64,000 nucleotides of DNA, from assembly GCA_902805475.1 (NCBI GenBank), contig CADCSX010000008.1, forward strand, positions 124,001-188,000, given 5' to 3'. Positions 1 through 12,981 of the stretch are shown piece by piece; position 1 is the stretch's first letter; the number at the start of each line of letters is the position of its first letter. Position numbers and translations under genes: made by a program. The notes beneath the pieces were generated by a model, which saw nothing but the letters and a program-made list of their open reading frames with translations, made no database searches and had not been told where the DNA came from. This DNA is from Entonaema liquescens (Eukaryota; Ascomycota; Sordariomycetes; Xylariales; Xylariaceae).

Positions 1-1
1 T

Positions 2-5
<4 letters not shown>

Positions 6-41
<36 letters not shown>
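6..41. repeat. CT dinucleotide microsatellite
   Basis: An uninterrupted CT run of about 18 units sits at the left edge of the window, about 50 bases beyond the stop codon of the MFS gene on the minus strand. It is a simple sequence repeat and carries no coding signal. Confidence 0.95.
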
Positions 42-45
<4 letters not shown>

Positions 46-90
46 GTAGTCGTGCCTGAATCATATGTATCATTCTTACCAGCAAAATCT

Positions 91-1981
91 CTAGGCTTTC
101 ATAACCTTCTCGAACACCTTCACTCTGCTTGTCCAGCTCCTACATCTCTTCCCAAAGATATACATCGGAATTGCACATAGGCAGATGAAAACGTGCACTC
201 CACCAATGATGCAGAATACTTCTTTCGGGCCTTGGCTGCTTATCCAGTCAGATATAAAGTAGTTCATTCCGAAGGAGTATATGTTCCTCAAGTTGATGGC
301 TGCGAAAGCTTCTGGCGCTTTATCGCGATGACAGTCTGTCAAGTAACCATATACGGCAATCGTCATAAACCCCACGCTGAAGTACTGCAGCCCGTAGAAA
401 ATCACCGGGGCAATCCACGGATCTTGTTCTTGAAGTGACCAGCCGAAGCCGAAAAACGACATACCCCCCAAGACGAAGGTAATCACTATGAGTACAAGTC
501 GGAACTCAGGTTCGTATATGCCACCGTTTCTTCGAGACATGGTCTTGATGATCGAGTCCGCGATGGGTCCCGATATGAAGGCTCCCACTATCGCACCTAT
601 GAGAGAAGCGATGGAGACAAGACCGACACCCGAAACGCTGAAGTTATATGGTGGAGCTGTGAATAGCTGGGCCAAAACGCTACCCACGACAACCAACCAG
701 GAGGTCGTGAGCCCGTAGGCAAAGAAAGAAAATAATACTTGTGGGAATATAAGCATAAGAAGCGGGCGAGTAAGAACTTTCCAGAACGGGTCATCAGACA
801 CCCTCCCGTGGAAGATCTTTAAGTCGTGCCAATAACTATGCTTTTTCTCCGACCAAGAGGTACCTGTAGTTGCACGTTCTATCACCTCAACTTCGATATT
901 CTCAGCTCCGGATGATCTGTCATCTGCTTTTACCTTAGAGCTTTCGTTTGCAGCAGGCTGCTCCACCTCTTCCTGACTAGTCCCATGTCCTATTCCAAGA
1001 TCAGTATTGAGGGATTCGTCTCTCCTATATGCCGTCTCGGGGCAAAATAGGAACAGAACTATTATCCAAACGCCGAACATAATCGCACAGATACCGTAGG
1101 TCCAATTCCAGCCAAGATCTTCGATAATGTAGCCAGAGATAATTGTGCCACCTCCAACACCTATAGATAGACAGAGACCCCAAGCTGCAAGTCTGACTCC
1201 ACGTTGATGGACGAAGTAAATGTCGGCTATTGTAGTGGTGACCAACCTAAAAGGGGGTTTCAGTCAATTATCATCCTCCATATTTCGAGTCAGAAGTTGG
1301 ACACCTACACTTCAAATGGAGACATTCCAATACAACCTATAAGTCGAAATCCAAGTAGACTGCCGAAAGTATGGGCGTAATACCCTCCAATGCTACTAAT
1401 GAACAGCAGCAGATTCCCGAGGAGGAACACCGGCCTCCGCCCCCAAACCACGGCCATGGAGTTGGTAAAGAAACACGACAACCCAATAACTAGTACGCCG
1501 TACCCGAGATCGCCGTTCAATCGATTATAAGACATCCCGAATTGGTCAGCCATCTGGGCATAACCGGGTGAGATCATAGGACCCTATCGAGAATAATCAT
1601 TGTTAGCTTAGCAAAATACATATCAATCATTATTCTGCTCGAGGCAAGAAGCTCGATATAGGGCATTTATCCAAAATATCCAGGGGTATATCAGTACTAA
1701 ACTAGGTAGCCACTCACCCATGCTCCTACCACCGCGGTATCAATGCAGATAAAGAACAGCATAAGATCCTTCTTCCATAAGGGCCAGTTAAGGGGGTCAT
1801 TCGGGCTGTTGCTGGGCTGGGGCACCAAGAGGACATCAGAGTCTCTGCCTTTTCCATGGCGAAGATTCGACGTGTTGAACCGGCCATGGCGGTGAGCATC
1901 CTCTGCCCCGACAACGTCTGTAAGGAGAGCGGTGCCAGGGACGTGCGACAGATGTTTATCTTCAAGTACGCCGAGACCCAT
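91..1981 (-). CDS. MFS transporter, DHA1 drug:H+ antiporter type
   Basis: Predicted 564-residue membrane exporter in three exons: 1981-1718, 1583-1309 and 1246-91. Introns are 134 nt (GTGAGT donor) and 62 nt (GTAGGT donor); both junctions keep frame. Residues about 60-80 carry the DPLNWP-type motif that precedes the first membrane helix in fungal DHA1 transporters. Exon 2 holds the WGRRP loop between helices 2 and 3. The exon 2/3 junction restores the SPFEVLVTTTIADIYF segment, the family's usual helix 4 region. A long acidic central loop (about residues 250-300) separates two six-helix halves. I chose the ATG at 1981 because the MFS N-terminus begins there; an in-frame ATG 39 codons upstream gives an unlikely leader. 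The substrate cannot be told from sequence. It lies in a minus-strand accessory run with a DUF1996 gene and a flavin monooxygenase, with wide spacers. Confidence 0.9.
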
Positions 1982-3785
1982 ACTGAAAATATTCTCTAGA
2001 TAATGATGAGTGTTGGAAGTAAGGTGACGGGTTTGCTTCAGGGGCGGACACCGTTGATTATAATGGCCTCGCGGCAGGCAATAGCAAGGTATCTCCAAGT
2101 CATTAACATGCCCAAGTAAATACTCCCCTGATATATTGGGGTATTATTTACGGGATCAGCATCAGGGATAGTGGAGTATGGGATTCAATGCACCATCTTA
2201 CATACCAGTTTGGTGCAGATTGCGGGGAACCTTGCTCAACGTGACATGAAGGCATCACGGCAATACTTTAGTCTGAGATGGTTTCTCAGCTAACGAAGTA
2301 CACGTATAGATAATTCCATCATATTGGCTACCAGGAGGGGAAGTATTGTCTGGTTAGCGTGATCTAGAGTTTTTGGATACATCGGGTGGTCATGAACTAG
2401 ATGCTGTTGACGCAACTGGGAAACCTTCAGCTCGGCAAATCTTTAGTTTACGACTCCTCTCATATACTACACACGGTAACATTGCTCAAGGTAGCTTTAC
2501 CGTAAACTATCCATTCTAATATCATTTCACCCACCTAATACCAAACGAGACCCTGAACTATTTATAGTTTTTTCCTCTCCAATAAGACTAGGAGGTAGGT
2601 AGTTTATCACAGGACTGTCTATTGACGAAGTCAACCACAAAGCAAGATTAGCTAGCATTCGAGGAATGAAGGAAAGATAGCATAGGCAAGCTGCGAAAAA
2701 GAATAATAATGCACCCTCTACTGGATTCCACATGTCAGATGATTTACCACATTTAACGTTATGATTACAGTTAATGGACTTATATAGTTCGACGGGGGCA
2801 GAGCGCTTCGTTTGACATAGTATACCTTAGAGGGGAATATCTGAATGGTCTGACAACACGCTGTGACCAGCAGTCCGTAGAGGGTGCGGATACTACCGTA
2901 CTTCCAACAAGCGTTAAAAGTATAAGTGATATGTAATATGTATCCGTTGCAAGAACCGGAAAGTTAGTGAAGCAGAAAGGTCCAAGCACGAAAGGCCTGC
3001 TTATCAATGTCCAAGAGCTGCTCCTGGCACCTTTGAGCTACGAAGCTTGTAAGACCCATTGTATTGTAGGACATCAATCTACTGTTCAAGCATATAAACC
3101 TAGGGTAACTAGGTGTGGTTACCCGAGGCCATATCACACCGACCGCTAATAAGAGGGGAACGGTTATGAGGGTAACACATTCACGATGGACTAGAAAGAA
3201 GCGATCGCGCAACCCCAGCAATATGAAAATTAGATACCGCCAGCAGGAAGGGAAGCCCGTCTAGCCCTGTGGCTTCTCACCCATGTGTTTGTGAACTATT
3301 GGGCATTGATAGCTCGGGTACAGGATAAGTTCCCATGCAAATTGAATCATAGATCGACTCGGATCATGATAGCTTTAGAAAAGCTAGAGAATTCGTGGAA
3401 TGTCGGCCTGGATCTTATAAAATACTCTCATCGCATAATCTAGTACGGCCGTGCCGGATCTTATTAAATCAGAAAGAATACTCAGGGGTATGGAATGACT
3501 AAAATGGTATGTTGTGGAATGAAGCCGTTATTTTCTATTTTAGAAAGCGAATCATGCTTCTAGGCTCTCTTTCATATTAAACACCTGATAGCATGCATTT
3601 ATTTTGTCATGCTTCATACCAAAGTCCAAGCGAGTATGGCTTTCGCAATATAATTTACACGATCAGATGTCTTCAAACATACCAATCATGAAACACATAT
3701 AAAGAGTGTTGTCAAGTCGTAGAACGGACTTTATCATCTCTTCCAACGACCTTCGACCGAAAATCGCAACTCACTCTTCGTGCTC
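1982..3785. other. Gene-free spacer
   Basis: About 1.8 kb upstream of the MFS gene and downstream of the DUF1996 gene. It contains only short AT-rich reading frames without recognisable motifs or plausible splice partners. I see no RNA gene or transposon end. Confidence 0.6.
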
Positions 3786-5364
3786 TTAAGCCCCGCTTCC
3801 ATCCCCCGGAAGCTGCTCAAGCCCTATCATTTATCAGTTACGACACTAGGTAATTAGTTAATACACGGAGTGCGGTAGCTTACATCCTTCAGTAACCTCA
3901 TCTACAGTGTTTGGGACAGAGCATTTGTTCGCCTCGGCAAAGTCTTGTGTCTTCACACCCTGGCAAGTGTTACCAAAGCAAGCCCCGTCCATTAGTCTCT
4001 GGAGAGCGTCATCTTTCCATCCAAAGACGTAATCAGCGTGTTGACCGTATCCGGTACTGGCCCAACGTTAGCATCATGATTAAATATAGAGGTCTCATGG
4101 TGTATTTGTATTACTTGTCTCCTGTACTTAGGACAAACGGTTGAGACCCATCTTCGGGCCAATCGTCCGGATTGTTGAAGGCGGTTGTGTCCCAAACAAT
4201 CTATTGAAACTTGAGCTTAGGTGATATGTCTTGAAGAACAAGTAGCCTCGTAGAGCATCATTGAACTTCCCAACCCTCCAAAGTATATCACCACAAAAGA
4301 TACGGGGGAGGAAGGGATTACGTACCTCAAGCATCAGCTGAGGGATTTTAATGGGATGAGTCGATGGACAATCGCCAGTAGTAGCGAATGACGAAGGACC
4401 TCCAACAGGGTAGGCTACGTGGTCCTGATGGTTTGGACTATCTAGACGTTCTCCATCCCAACAACTAGTTTCGGTGTTAGCTTCCATTTGCTGTGTCCAA
4501 ATAGGGGGAGGGGGGGCTCTAACGTTGGAAAATGAATGTTAGATCGAATTCCTCCTAAGCACGGTGTTGAGGGGAATGTCTCTGTGTCCAACTTCGGATC
4601 AGCACAAGGTGAATAATTGTCGCCCTTAAAGTCGGGGCCTGTGAAGCAGCGAAAACAGCTTTGAGACTTCAAACCCGATCCTTTCTTCTCGCGTCGCATA
4701 GAGTCTCCGACAAGCATACGGAATCCCTAGTCATTAACGTTAGTAGCTCTCGAATATTATACAGCGATTAGTTGGTCCCACGGGTTTAAACGCAGTAACT
4801 GTCTGCTTGCCAGGCGAAAGGTAGTATACTGTAACTCCGCCTTTGGATCCTTCTAGAAACCTGTTCGGGATCTGGGGAACTCGCTTATAAGTACCATTGC
4901 GCGCCTTGAAGTAAACATTCGCCGTCCAGTAGTTAGAGAAGTCTTCGCTGAAACTGCAAGTCGTGCAGGTAGCCAGGGAGGAGACATCAGCGGACGGGAT
5001 TGAAGCATTGAAAGCATCCTATAAAAGTTAAGTTTGATATCTAAGAAGTAGCACCAGGAGACATACTCCTCCGACCACCTATAAGATAGTAAGTTAAAGT
5101 ATTCCAAGAGAGTCATGAGAAACATACCTGGTGAAGGTGCGGGGATGGGTTTACCCCTGGGTTTACGAGGCTATAGTAATATGAATCAGGCATTGTCCAT
5201 GGACTTAGTCTAAGAGAACTTGGATCTTACGGGTCAAGTCGCTCAATAACAACCTGGGAGCATCCAAACCGAACAAGACTATTACCTCCGGGTCCTTTTA
5301 CTGGAGTTACTTGTGGCGCCGCATCAACGAACGCCGCGAAGGATAGTAGCGTAGACCAAAACAT
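3786..5364 (-). CDS. Secreted DUF1996 domain protein, nine exons
   Basis: A 354-residue protein assembled from nine small exons: 5364-5231, 5170-5128, 5078-5067, 5018-4782, 4726-4524, 4464-4326, 4200-4115, 4056-3884 and 3823-3786. Every junction is GT-AG and in phase. It starts with a signal peptide (MFWSTLLSFAAFVDA) and then shows hallmark DUF1996 words in order: GCSQVVIERLDPLVNPG, PSPHLHQVVGG, CTTCSFSEDFSNYWTA, TVYYLSPG, FRMLVGD, CLGGIRSNIHFPTCWDG, SPNHQDHVAYP, VWDTTAFNNPDDWP, GYGQHADYVFGWK and finally GWLEQLPG. Exon 3 is only 12 nt and encodes VVGG. The length fits the family. DUF1996 proteins are secreted or surface proteins of unknown reaction, often next to WSC domains; no WSC domain is seen here. 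No single reading frame covers more than a quarter of it, so simple ORF calling misses it. Confidence 0.92.
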
Positions 5365-6338
5365 GGTGACTAGTCAAACCAAACCAGATAATGGCACTGA
5401 AGCACATCCAAGGGGACAGAGAACGAGCATCATACCGCGGGCGCCGTGCTGTAGAAATAAGATCTATAATGATCCAAAACTTCACAATACATTATAGCCA
5501 TATGCCGAGTGTATGCTCTGCAGGTTAACTGTAGGGTAGCAATCAACACTTATTGCCAATATAGTATTAGCCACTCCAATCCTAGATCTGTTTCTAGGGT
5601 GTAGGCAGATTTAACCTGGAAGACTATTCATTGGCTTATGCCCATTCTTCCGTAACTACCGGACACCTCTACACAAGTTGTGATTACGGCCTCTCTTTAA
5701 GGCCAAGGAGGATTACCCCTTCGTAAGCGCCGATTGCCTCCGAGATTGATAAGAATGTGAAAAGAATGCTACCATGAATCTTGATTGGTGATGACTTCAA
5801 TGATACTAGGAAAGGAACCAGGAAGCTACCTACCTACCGATCCTATGCGATTTAGTGCATACCTAAGTACCTAAGGCAGGCTTTTCAACAGACCGTAGTA
5901 GAGGCAGGAAATTATCTATATATGGCAAGAAGTCAGTAGACCCCTATTTCTCTATTGATCTTAATCGCGCATTCCTCAGCGCCTCCTCGTATATGATATT
6001 TATAATACACCGGAACGCAGCTATCCAAGAGTAAACAATATTCAAATCTAAAGATACGATCCGGATTTATCAATCTATAGGTAGTCCAAGTTAATTTCTA
6101 ATACAAAACTCCATACCTTGTAAATGCCCATTCCCACATATATGTACCCCAGCCCGATGCGTACCCAACCAATCGCTATGCACTGTATCAAATATAAAGC
6201 CGTATGAGCTCGCCGCCTTGCTGTAAAAGGAAAATATCCCCCATAGAGAAAACAAGAAATCTATAGGAATGAACGAAAAAGAAAACAATAAGGGGAGTTT
6301 GAAGCCCCGTCTGAGTGATCATGATATGCCAGCATCTA
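5365..6338. other. Gene-free spacer
   Basis: About 1 kb between the DUF1996 start codon and the monooxygenase stop codon. It is AT-rich and is the promoter side of the DUF1996 gene. I see no further gene. Confidence 0.6.
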
Positions 6339-7704
6339 TCAAGACCATGGTGTTCCAACCCCCAACAGCTGGTCCATAATCATGATAGCGGTAGCCCGGT
6401 TCGCATCAACGTCTACATTCGAGAAGAACTCAAACTTATGTTGCAAGTGGTATTGGAGCAGGTCCGCGTTGAGCCCGACACCAGGAGTGTGACCCGTGAC
6501 GAGCAATCCCGTCTCGGCGCTCAGTTGTGCGGCTTGCTCGGCCCGAGGGCGGCATACCTGATCAAAAGCCTGAAGCGCGGCTGGAATCGCAGCTCTCGAT
6601 GGTAGTCGGCCGAGTAGTGTGGTCAGGACCAATGCCTCTTCGATGGAAATGCTTACGCTAGCACCTTGAAATGGCAACATGCTATGAGCGGAGTCTCCGA
6701 TCAGGCAGATATTCTCAGTCACGTAAGTCGGTGCCGGCGGATGTTCGAACAAGCAAAGAGCGGCTACTTGTACAGTATATACGCTCAAGATCAACTTAAG
6801 AAATGTTAGTCTAGACACATATATCTTTATTGGATAAATGGGCACTTACGTCGATCGCGCCCTGGCAGACCGGCACTCCGTTGTTCGAGAACATTTCCCG
6901 AAACTCGTCAGGAGTGAAAAGCTTCGCCCATGATGGCTCCGACAGCCCATATTCCTGCCCCATATCGTCCGATTTACCGAAGACCGTTATCTGGACTTCT
7001 TTGCCATTGTCGAGCAAATTGTACATGATAGCAGTCCCGTCTCCAATCCAACCCATATGGTGAGGGTTTCTCGGATCCAGAGACTGTGTACCCATTAGCC
7101 GCTGTGCCCTTCGAAGAGGTACTTTAATAGGCAATCCCCAGAACCCGGTAGAATACGGCCTGACTAGAGATTCGTCGGCACCGAGAACAAGCTGTCGCGT
7201 GAAGCCGTGAGTGCCGTCCGCGCCAATCACAATGTCATATACCCTTTTAGATCCATCCGCAAATGTTAACAGTAGTCCTTGTCCCGGGGGCAGTTCTACA
7301 ACAGATGATATCTGCGTGCTAGTATGAATCGTGCGCGACGGCACACGGCGGAGCATCTCCGCTAGAAAAGCCTGGCGGCTGACATTTTTCTTGTAGTCCC
7401 CCCTTAACCCATCAATCTCTATTTCCCTTCCAACGTCAGGGCCAGCGGCTACTCGTATCTCAGTGGTGGTGAGAACGGCGCCGGCGCGGTCGAGACAGTG
7501 TTCCAGTTCTGGGTCGATAGCGTTTAGGATATCTAATGCTCTTGTCGTAAAGGCGAGTCCAGGTCCCTCGTCTCTGAACGTAGGCCGGGATTCATACATA
7601 TCAACGGTGATGTGTGGATACCGCAAAAGCCCGCGTAAAACTGCAGCGCCTGCTAATCCACCACCTATGATGGCAACTCTTATGGTTGAAGGTGAACTTG
7701 ACAT
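6339..7704 (-). CDS. FAD-dependent monooxygenase, salicylate hydroxylase-like
   Basis: Predicted 436-residue flavoprotein in two exons, 7704-6850 and 6794-6339, joined across a 55 nt intron with a perfect GTAAGT donor. The N-terminal Rossmann motif IGGGLAG (residues 13-19) binds the ADP part of FAD. The DIVIGADGTHG motif lies at about residue 160-170. The second FAD motif LIGDSAHSMLPFQGA follows FEHPPAPTYV in exon 2. This order is that of class A flavin monooxygenases of the salicylate 1-hydroxylase group, which hydroxylate or decarboxylate aromatic acids with NAD(P)H and oxygen. The length matches the family (about 420-450). The substrate is not predictable: relatives serve both aromatic catabolism and secondary metabolism. 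Its neighbours on the same strand are a DUF1996 gene and, 2.5 kb upstream, a Zn2Cys6 regulator. Confidence 0.92.
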
Positions 7705-8380
7705 TTCTTATTGAACGAAGTAATGTAGCTAACGAGAGTGATATTAAAGCAAAATGGGACCGTCGATGAGATGGTTCGTAGAATACGCTATCGTTATTGT
7801 TGTTGCTCTTGGATTCCATGGCCGGCAGATGAGGCCTTTTAAGGAGGCAGCTCCCCACGGTGTGTCCGGCATTTTCCAAAAAGGATATCAAGAAACATGC
7901 TCTATTCATGGTAGTTTAGGATCATTCCAAGTATCGCCTACTCCATATCAGGACTGAACTGTGAACTTTGAGCTATGCTTTGATGTTGCTGGGTGCGGGT
8001 CGAACATGACCCTTGCAAGGATATCATGATTCTAGTCGATCCCGCCATTCCATTCTTAGCATAGGAGTAGGGAAGCTTCCCACGAAATAGACTCACTCTA
8101 TTAGAGATATAGGGCTGAAAAGGCCTTATAGATCTGCACCGGGTTGTAGGATCGGTGGAGGTTTGACCCGCACAAATGGTGTACACCGGATCGAAGAATA
8201 CAAGATATCGATCTCAATCCCAGAAATTAGCCCCCAATACAGGCAGATTATCCGTAAAAGTAGTAATCTCCCAATTTATGTAATCCATCTAGAACACGGC
8301 GTAACAATCATGACAAGGGATAGTATTAACTTGGCCCAGTAAGAAGGGATCGTCCTTAGCCTCAAGTAGATTCTTACAAC

Positions 8381-8400
8381 ACCACAGGACACCACAGGAC
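8381..8400. repeat. 10-bp tandem duplication
   Basis: The decamer ACCACAGGAC is present twice head to tail without change, in an intergenic stretch. It looks like a replication-slippage duplication. Confidence 0.9.
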
Positions 8401-9104
8401 TACGGAGTTACCTACCACGAGACGGCTTGGACATTTACCCTATTCGGTAACCGACGCGAAGTTTTCTGGACCTGCAGCATTATGGCTACAGTAGCCAATC
8501 GTAAGGTCGTATCTAGATCTACCATGGGGCTCGGTGAGATCATCTTGGCCGGGGTTTGTCAGCTATGATTGGTTGATAAAGTCCATCCCAAAGAGTGGGC
8601 AGTGAAGATCCATCCCAGGCATCGAAATAAAAGGTACATTTGGATAGGAGCTGAATTTAGCAATGACATGTAAAAGAGATCAGGACTAAATGTCGATCCG
8701 TAAATAATCTAGAGTCTCGCGTGAACGTTACTAGGAGTATAAATATGAAGATATTTTGAAACATACCGAGTTCCCCGAGTCTCGGATATATCAATTCAAG
8801 TACTCATGACTAAACGTAGGCATCGCTTGGTACTGAAGAGTTTAGACGAACTTGAGACCGATTATCACCGAGGGACATGGGGTTCATCCGTCCATGAATC
8901 CTGTCCCCAGAGCATCAAGTAACCCCCTTGTTCTTCTATCCGGGTCCGTCTCGCGGCTCTTCAAAAAGTTTAACTGTATTCCTGGAAATTCTTGGCTTAT
9001 TCACGTGCTGTATTTGATACTTTACATCTGATCTGGTTAGTCTCAACCTCAGAATATCTCCTAGGTTAGACGAAGTTGGGGTCCGTGGGATCTGACGACA
9101 AAAT

Positions 9105-9138
9105 AGGCATTGAGCATTAGGCATTGAGCATTAGGCAT
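9105..9138. repeat. 14-bp tandem repeat, 2.4 copies
   Basis: The unit AGGCATTGAGCATT occurs twice perfectly and then starts a third time (AGGCAT). It lies in intergenic DNA upstream of the monooxygenase. Confidence 0.9.
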
Positions 9139-10191
9139 CCGAATTGTTGACACTGAGAATAGTCTCAAACGTAACAGAGACCACATCTAAACATCTGCGA
9201 TAATTAGTTTCATCTACCTCTCAGTTGGATCGAATCTAGATGATACCTACGACTGTTACTTTTCAAGCCGAGTCCTATATCTTTGGTGGATATATCTCTC
9301 ACATCTACCGTTCAATAACCAATTGAAGGAACTGATACTTCCCACTTCGCTATCCAATCCTAACTTAGTCCAGGCAGCGATATTTTACTAATATCATGAA
9401 AAAGCCCGCCGTATAGCTATTACTAAAGCTGAAACTGACAACAGACCATCAGAGAGCACTATCATGGAATAAATCGTACTGTGCTTATTGCAAACCGCGC
9501 CCGATCCTGCTGGTACATGATACGATTGCATCTTGATGAGAAAACAGAAGTTGGCGTAAAGAGCCTCAACCCGAGTTCTTGTGAATGCAAGGTAGTGTGA
9601 GTAGCAATAATTGCCACCCAACGGGCTATTAACGAACGACATCATTATTTCACCCATAGAAACGACTTAGCACGAAGGTCGATCAATATCTGTCTCTTAG
9701 TTTTAGGGACTCACCTACGCATCGTCATCTATCTATATATGATTTAGAGGACGCCTCCCGAGCTACGGGCTCATTTCCAAGGCCAGGTTTAAGACAAGCG
9801 CTTTCGTATGCTGGGGGTATCATCTACTTGCATCTTAAACCTCATCCATCATTGTCACCATCATCATGGATTTTACCAACCCTATCGCATCAAACCCCCA
9901 TATACTTCTCGTATCGCTAAATATCCCCCCTTCTCAAACTTGACTGCGTCTCTCTTGATGCATACCATATGTTCATATCTGATGAGTCCTAAATACTGCT
10001 GTCGCTAGACCGGCATATACGGGCCGGCCCTCTATGTTCCAATATTGGCAACCTCTAGTATATATACTGCGAGCTCTTTTAAACCCACGAGGCCAGCGGA
10101 TGTATATCAACGGCATACAACTGGCACAACTATCCGTCGTCTAGATCTCCGATACTTTCAAACTAGTATCTAACATGGTAATCCAAATTAC

Positions 10192-12981
10192 CTAGAGAGG
10201 GCGGAATCCGGCTTCCTCAAGCTGTTTACCCTCTGGTAACATTGGACGACCTTGCATAGGAAATGGCCAAAATAATGGGTTCTCTAGACTTTTAGCAGCG
10301 TGCGCCACTGGCCCAGTGCCGCCACCAGGTCCAAAGCTGGGCATTGGATCTTGTTCAGATCCTCCCTTATTCTGGGTACTCTCTATGATGCCCTCCATTT
10401 TCTCTCCACGGCTAAAATGCGTTTGTGGTGTAGGTGATCCTTGCCTTCCTAGTGCGCCTCCGGGACCACCAACGTCTCGTGTGCTCCAGGAACAAAGAAA
10501 GTCGTCCTCATTGACGTTGGGTGCGAAGAAGTTTAAGCTACTGGTAGTTGGTCGAACTGAGTTATCAATTTCTTCTGCTACGCCGGTACCCGGTGGTATT
10601 TCTACCTCAATCCCCCATTTTTTGGCAAGGAATTGCAGAATATTTAAGGCTTGATGCGCAAAATGATGGCATGGTGCCATCTCAGTCAAGTGTGCGATAC
10701 CTTGGTTCAAAGCTTCGGCTACCCGGGGACTCAACTTCGCAGTAATTGTACTGGAGGGTGAGGTAGGTTCTGGTTCATCTCTATTATTAGAAGATAACCG
10801 CCTAAGGCTATGCTCAGTATCGGTGTCTTCAGGCTTAACTGTCGAAGGGTTCGAGTCTTCCGTCGGCGAGGTAGAGGGTCCCTTAGAAGCGTCGGCACCT
10901 ACAGCAAGGTGCATGATGGAGGATGTAAGTACAAAGTATGGTACGAAAGACGGCGTGCGGCGAAGAGTATAGAGTTGGGAATATGAACGAAGTAGTCCTT
11001 GAATTGCATCTGCGGCTTGAGCACAGACATCACGAGGAAGTATGCCTGAACCAATGATTCGTAGCTTTATGAGGGGCCGAAAAAGGAGTAAAATTGCGAA
11101 GTGATAGTACATACTAGGCAGACAGATGAGCTCAATTAGATCAATATAAATGTACAAAACGCAAAGACTCACTGGGCAAAAAGGACCGCAGGGGTAAAAT
11201 TGTGCCCTAGTCGTAATACCTCGGGGATTTTGTCGTACCAATTTAAGTATTGCGTATAAATACTAAGTAAGTCTCTGCTTGTAACAGGTTTTCCAGGAGA
11301 ATGCAGGACATATAGCGACTGATGAACGAGCTCACTAAGCTCGCAAAAGCATTTATAAACGGACCTTACATTAGAAGGCTGCTCACAAGATCGTTGTAGG
11401 GGAGCGCCTATATAACCGATCAGACTAAATTAGATGTTCCCTATGCTAGGAAAAACTCTGATGAATATTCAAGTGTGGTACTTACCGTCATCTGTATAAG
11501 GAACCCATAGAGAGGCTTCTATATCATCGATGATGGCAGGCTTTGGCGGTAAATGTGGGAAGCAAGAACATTGCGGCAGAGAACCAGTCGCTAAGGACCA
11601 TGCACTTTACATACGTCAGCTGGAACACTGGAGGTGACTGATGGCACGCTTACTGGTCTAAGGCGAATGCACCCCAGAACGTCGCGGCCTGTACAGCTAT
11701 CTCGTCCTCATCACCATCGTTCTGTAGGCGGTGAAGTCCCATTTCAATGGCTAATCGTATACTTTGCCCCGCATAATACCAAGACTCTGAATCCCTTCCG
11801 CAGCTGGCTTCCCGAATAGACATTATTCCCAAAGCTTGGATGGTTGTCAAATTATGGTGGTTATTTTCTCGGTAAAAGAGCCTTAGAGACTCTTTGAAAA
11901 AGTGATCGCCTGCGGTACGCGAGTCGTTCGGATTCGCCCGCGTATTCGGCTGCGTCGAAAAGCGACAGCCAAGAGCGAGCAATGCGTTTACTAGTATCGC
12001 CGAGCAGTATCGATCCCTCCCGCTGATAAAATCTTTCATAAAATGTTCCTTGCTTAGTGATGCAAAGGTCGGATATTCCCAGCAGAAATAGAGAGCTAGG
12101 AGATGCGATACCAAGCCACTATCTGCAGTCACAGTAGTCCACGTGCCAGGGGGAACTTTCACTTCGGGAGAATCCAATGGCGCAAGAATTTGGTCCACTC
12201 CACGATATCGGGGTCCTTCGGTTGTTGAGGACTGCTCCTGAAGCCACGTGCCAACACGAGACCGCGGGGGCGCCTCTGAGGTCCACTGCATGATATCTGG
12301 ATGAGAGTCGCTGCGTGTTGACACAGTCTGACTATGCGATGAGAAATTCCAAGGGCTATTCGGATCGAATTCCTGGTTCATAGTATGCGCCTGGCCTGTC
12401 GCGGGGCTTAATCCCATGGCATTGTAGCCGCCGGCGCCAGCGAGGGTACCGCCATAAGTCGAGAGAGGAGGCAGCGTAACTCCGCTTCGAGCTTCGCCTG
12501 GCCGCGCAAATCCGGGCCCAGCAGAAGCTAAGGCAGCACCGCTACCCAGCCATTCCGATATCCCTTCAACAGACTGCCCTTGGCGTAGCCTCTGTAGGAC
12601 CTCCTCAACTAAGTCGGGCCGGACGAGAGCGGAGAAGACGGAATCGCTATGGCGTTGCTGACGACGTAGCGCTTCGATTTCGTGGCGTAGGTTTTCTTTG
12701 GACTGTCGCACGGGGATCTCATATATACATTCTACATCCTTCTGCGATTTGCACCGACCGCACGGCTTTTGGCCGTCGCACTTAGCACGCTTCTTCCGAC
12801 ACTCGGTACACGCGTTGGGAGTAACGACTCCGAGGCCTCTCCTGCGCTTAGACAGCTGTGGGTTTGGGGTACCGCCAGCTCCGGAAGCGCCAGAGGGTGC
12901 GGAGGCTTCATGTTTCGGGGTCGGTTTGGACGATGATGACGTCTGGCCGCTGGATGGTCCGCTACCTGGATCCCCTTCCAT
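10192..12981 (-). CDS. Zn2Cys6 transcription factor with fungal_trans domain
   Basis: Predicted 867-residue nuclear regulator in four exons: 12981-11654, 11604-11486, 11407-11173 and 11113-10192. The DNA-binding cluster lies at residues 58-85 with spacing C-x2-C-x6-C-x5-C-x2-C-x7-C (C58, C61, C68, C74, C77, C85), preceded by a basic KRRRG stretch and followed by a short helix likely to be the dimerisation linker. The middle region (about residues 270-560) is the fungal-specific transcription factor domain: LALYFCWEYPTFASLSKEHF, GCRFSTQPNTRANP, MGLHRLQ, LATGSLPQ and the P-x-P-K-P-A-I-I-D segment spread over exons 1-3. The C-terminus is Ser/Pro/Gly-rich and probably an activation region. The exon 1/2 acceptor (TAAAG) is weak but is the only one that restores LATGSLPQ in frame. 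Targets are unknown; the layout resembles NirA-class regulators only in general terms. Confidence 0.9.

Larger units (their letters stand above)
7705..10191. other. Gene-free spacer with short tandem repeats
   Basis: About 2.5 kb between the monooxygenase start and the Zn2Cys6 regulator stop. Short frames on both strands lack motifs or splice continuity. Two small tandem duplications lie inside it and are listed separately. Confidence 0.6.
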
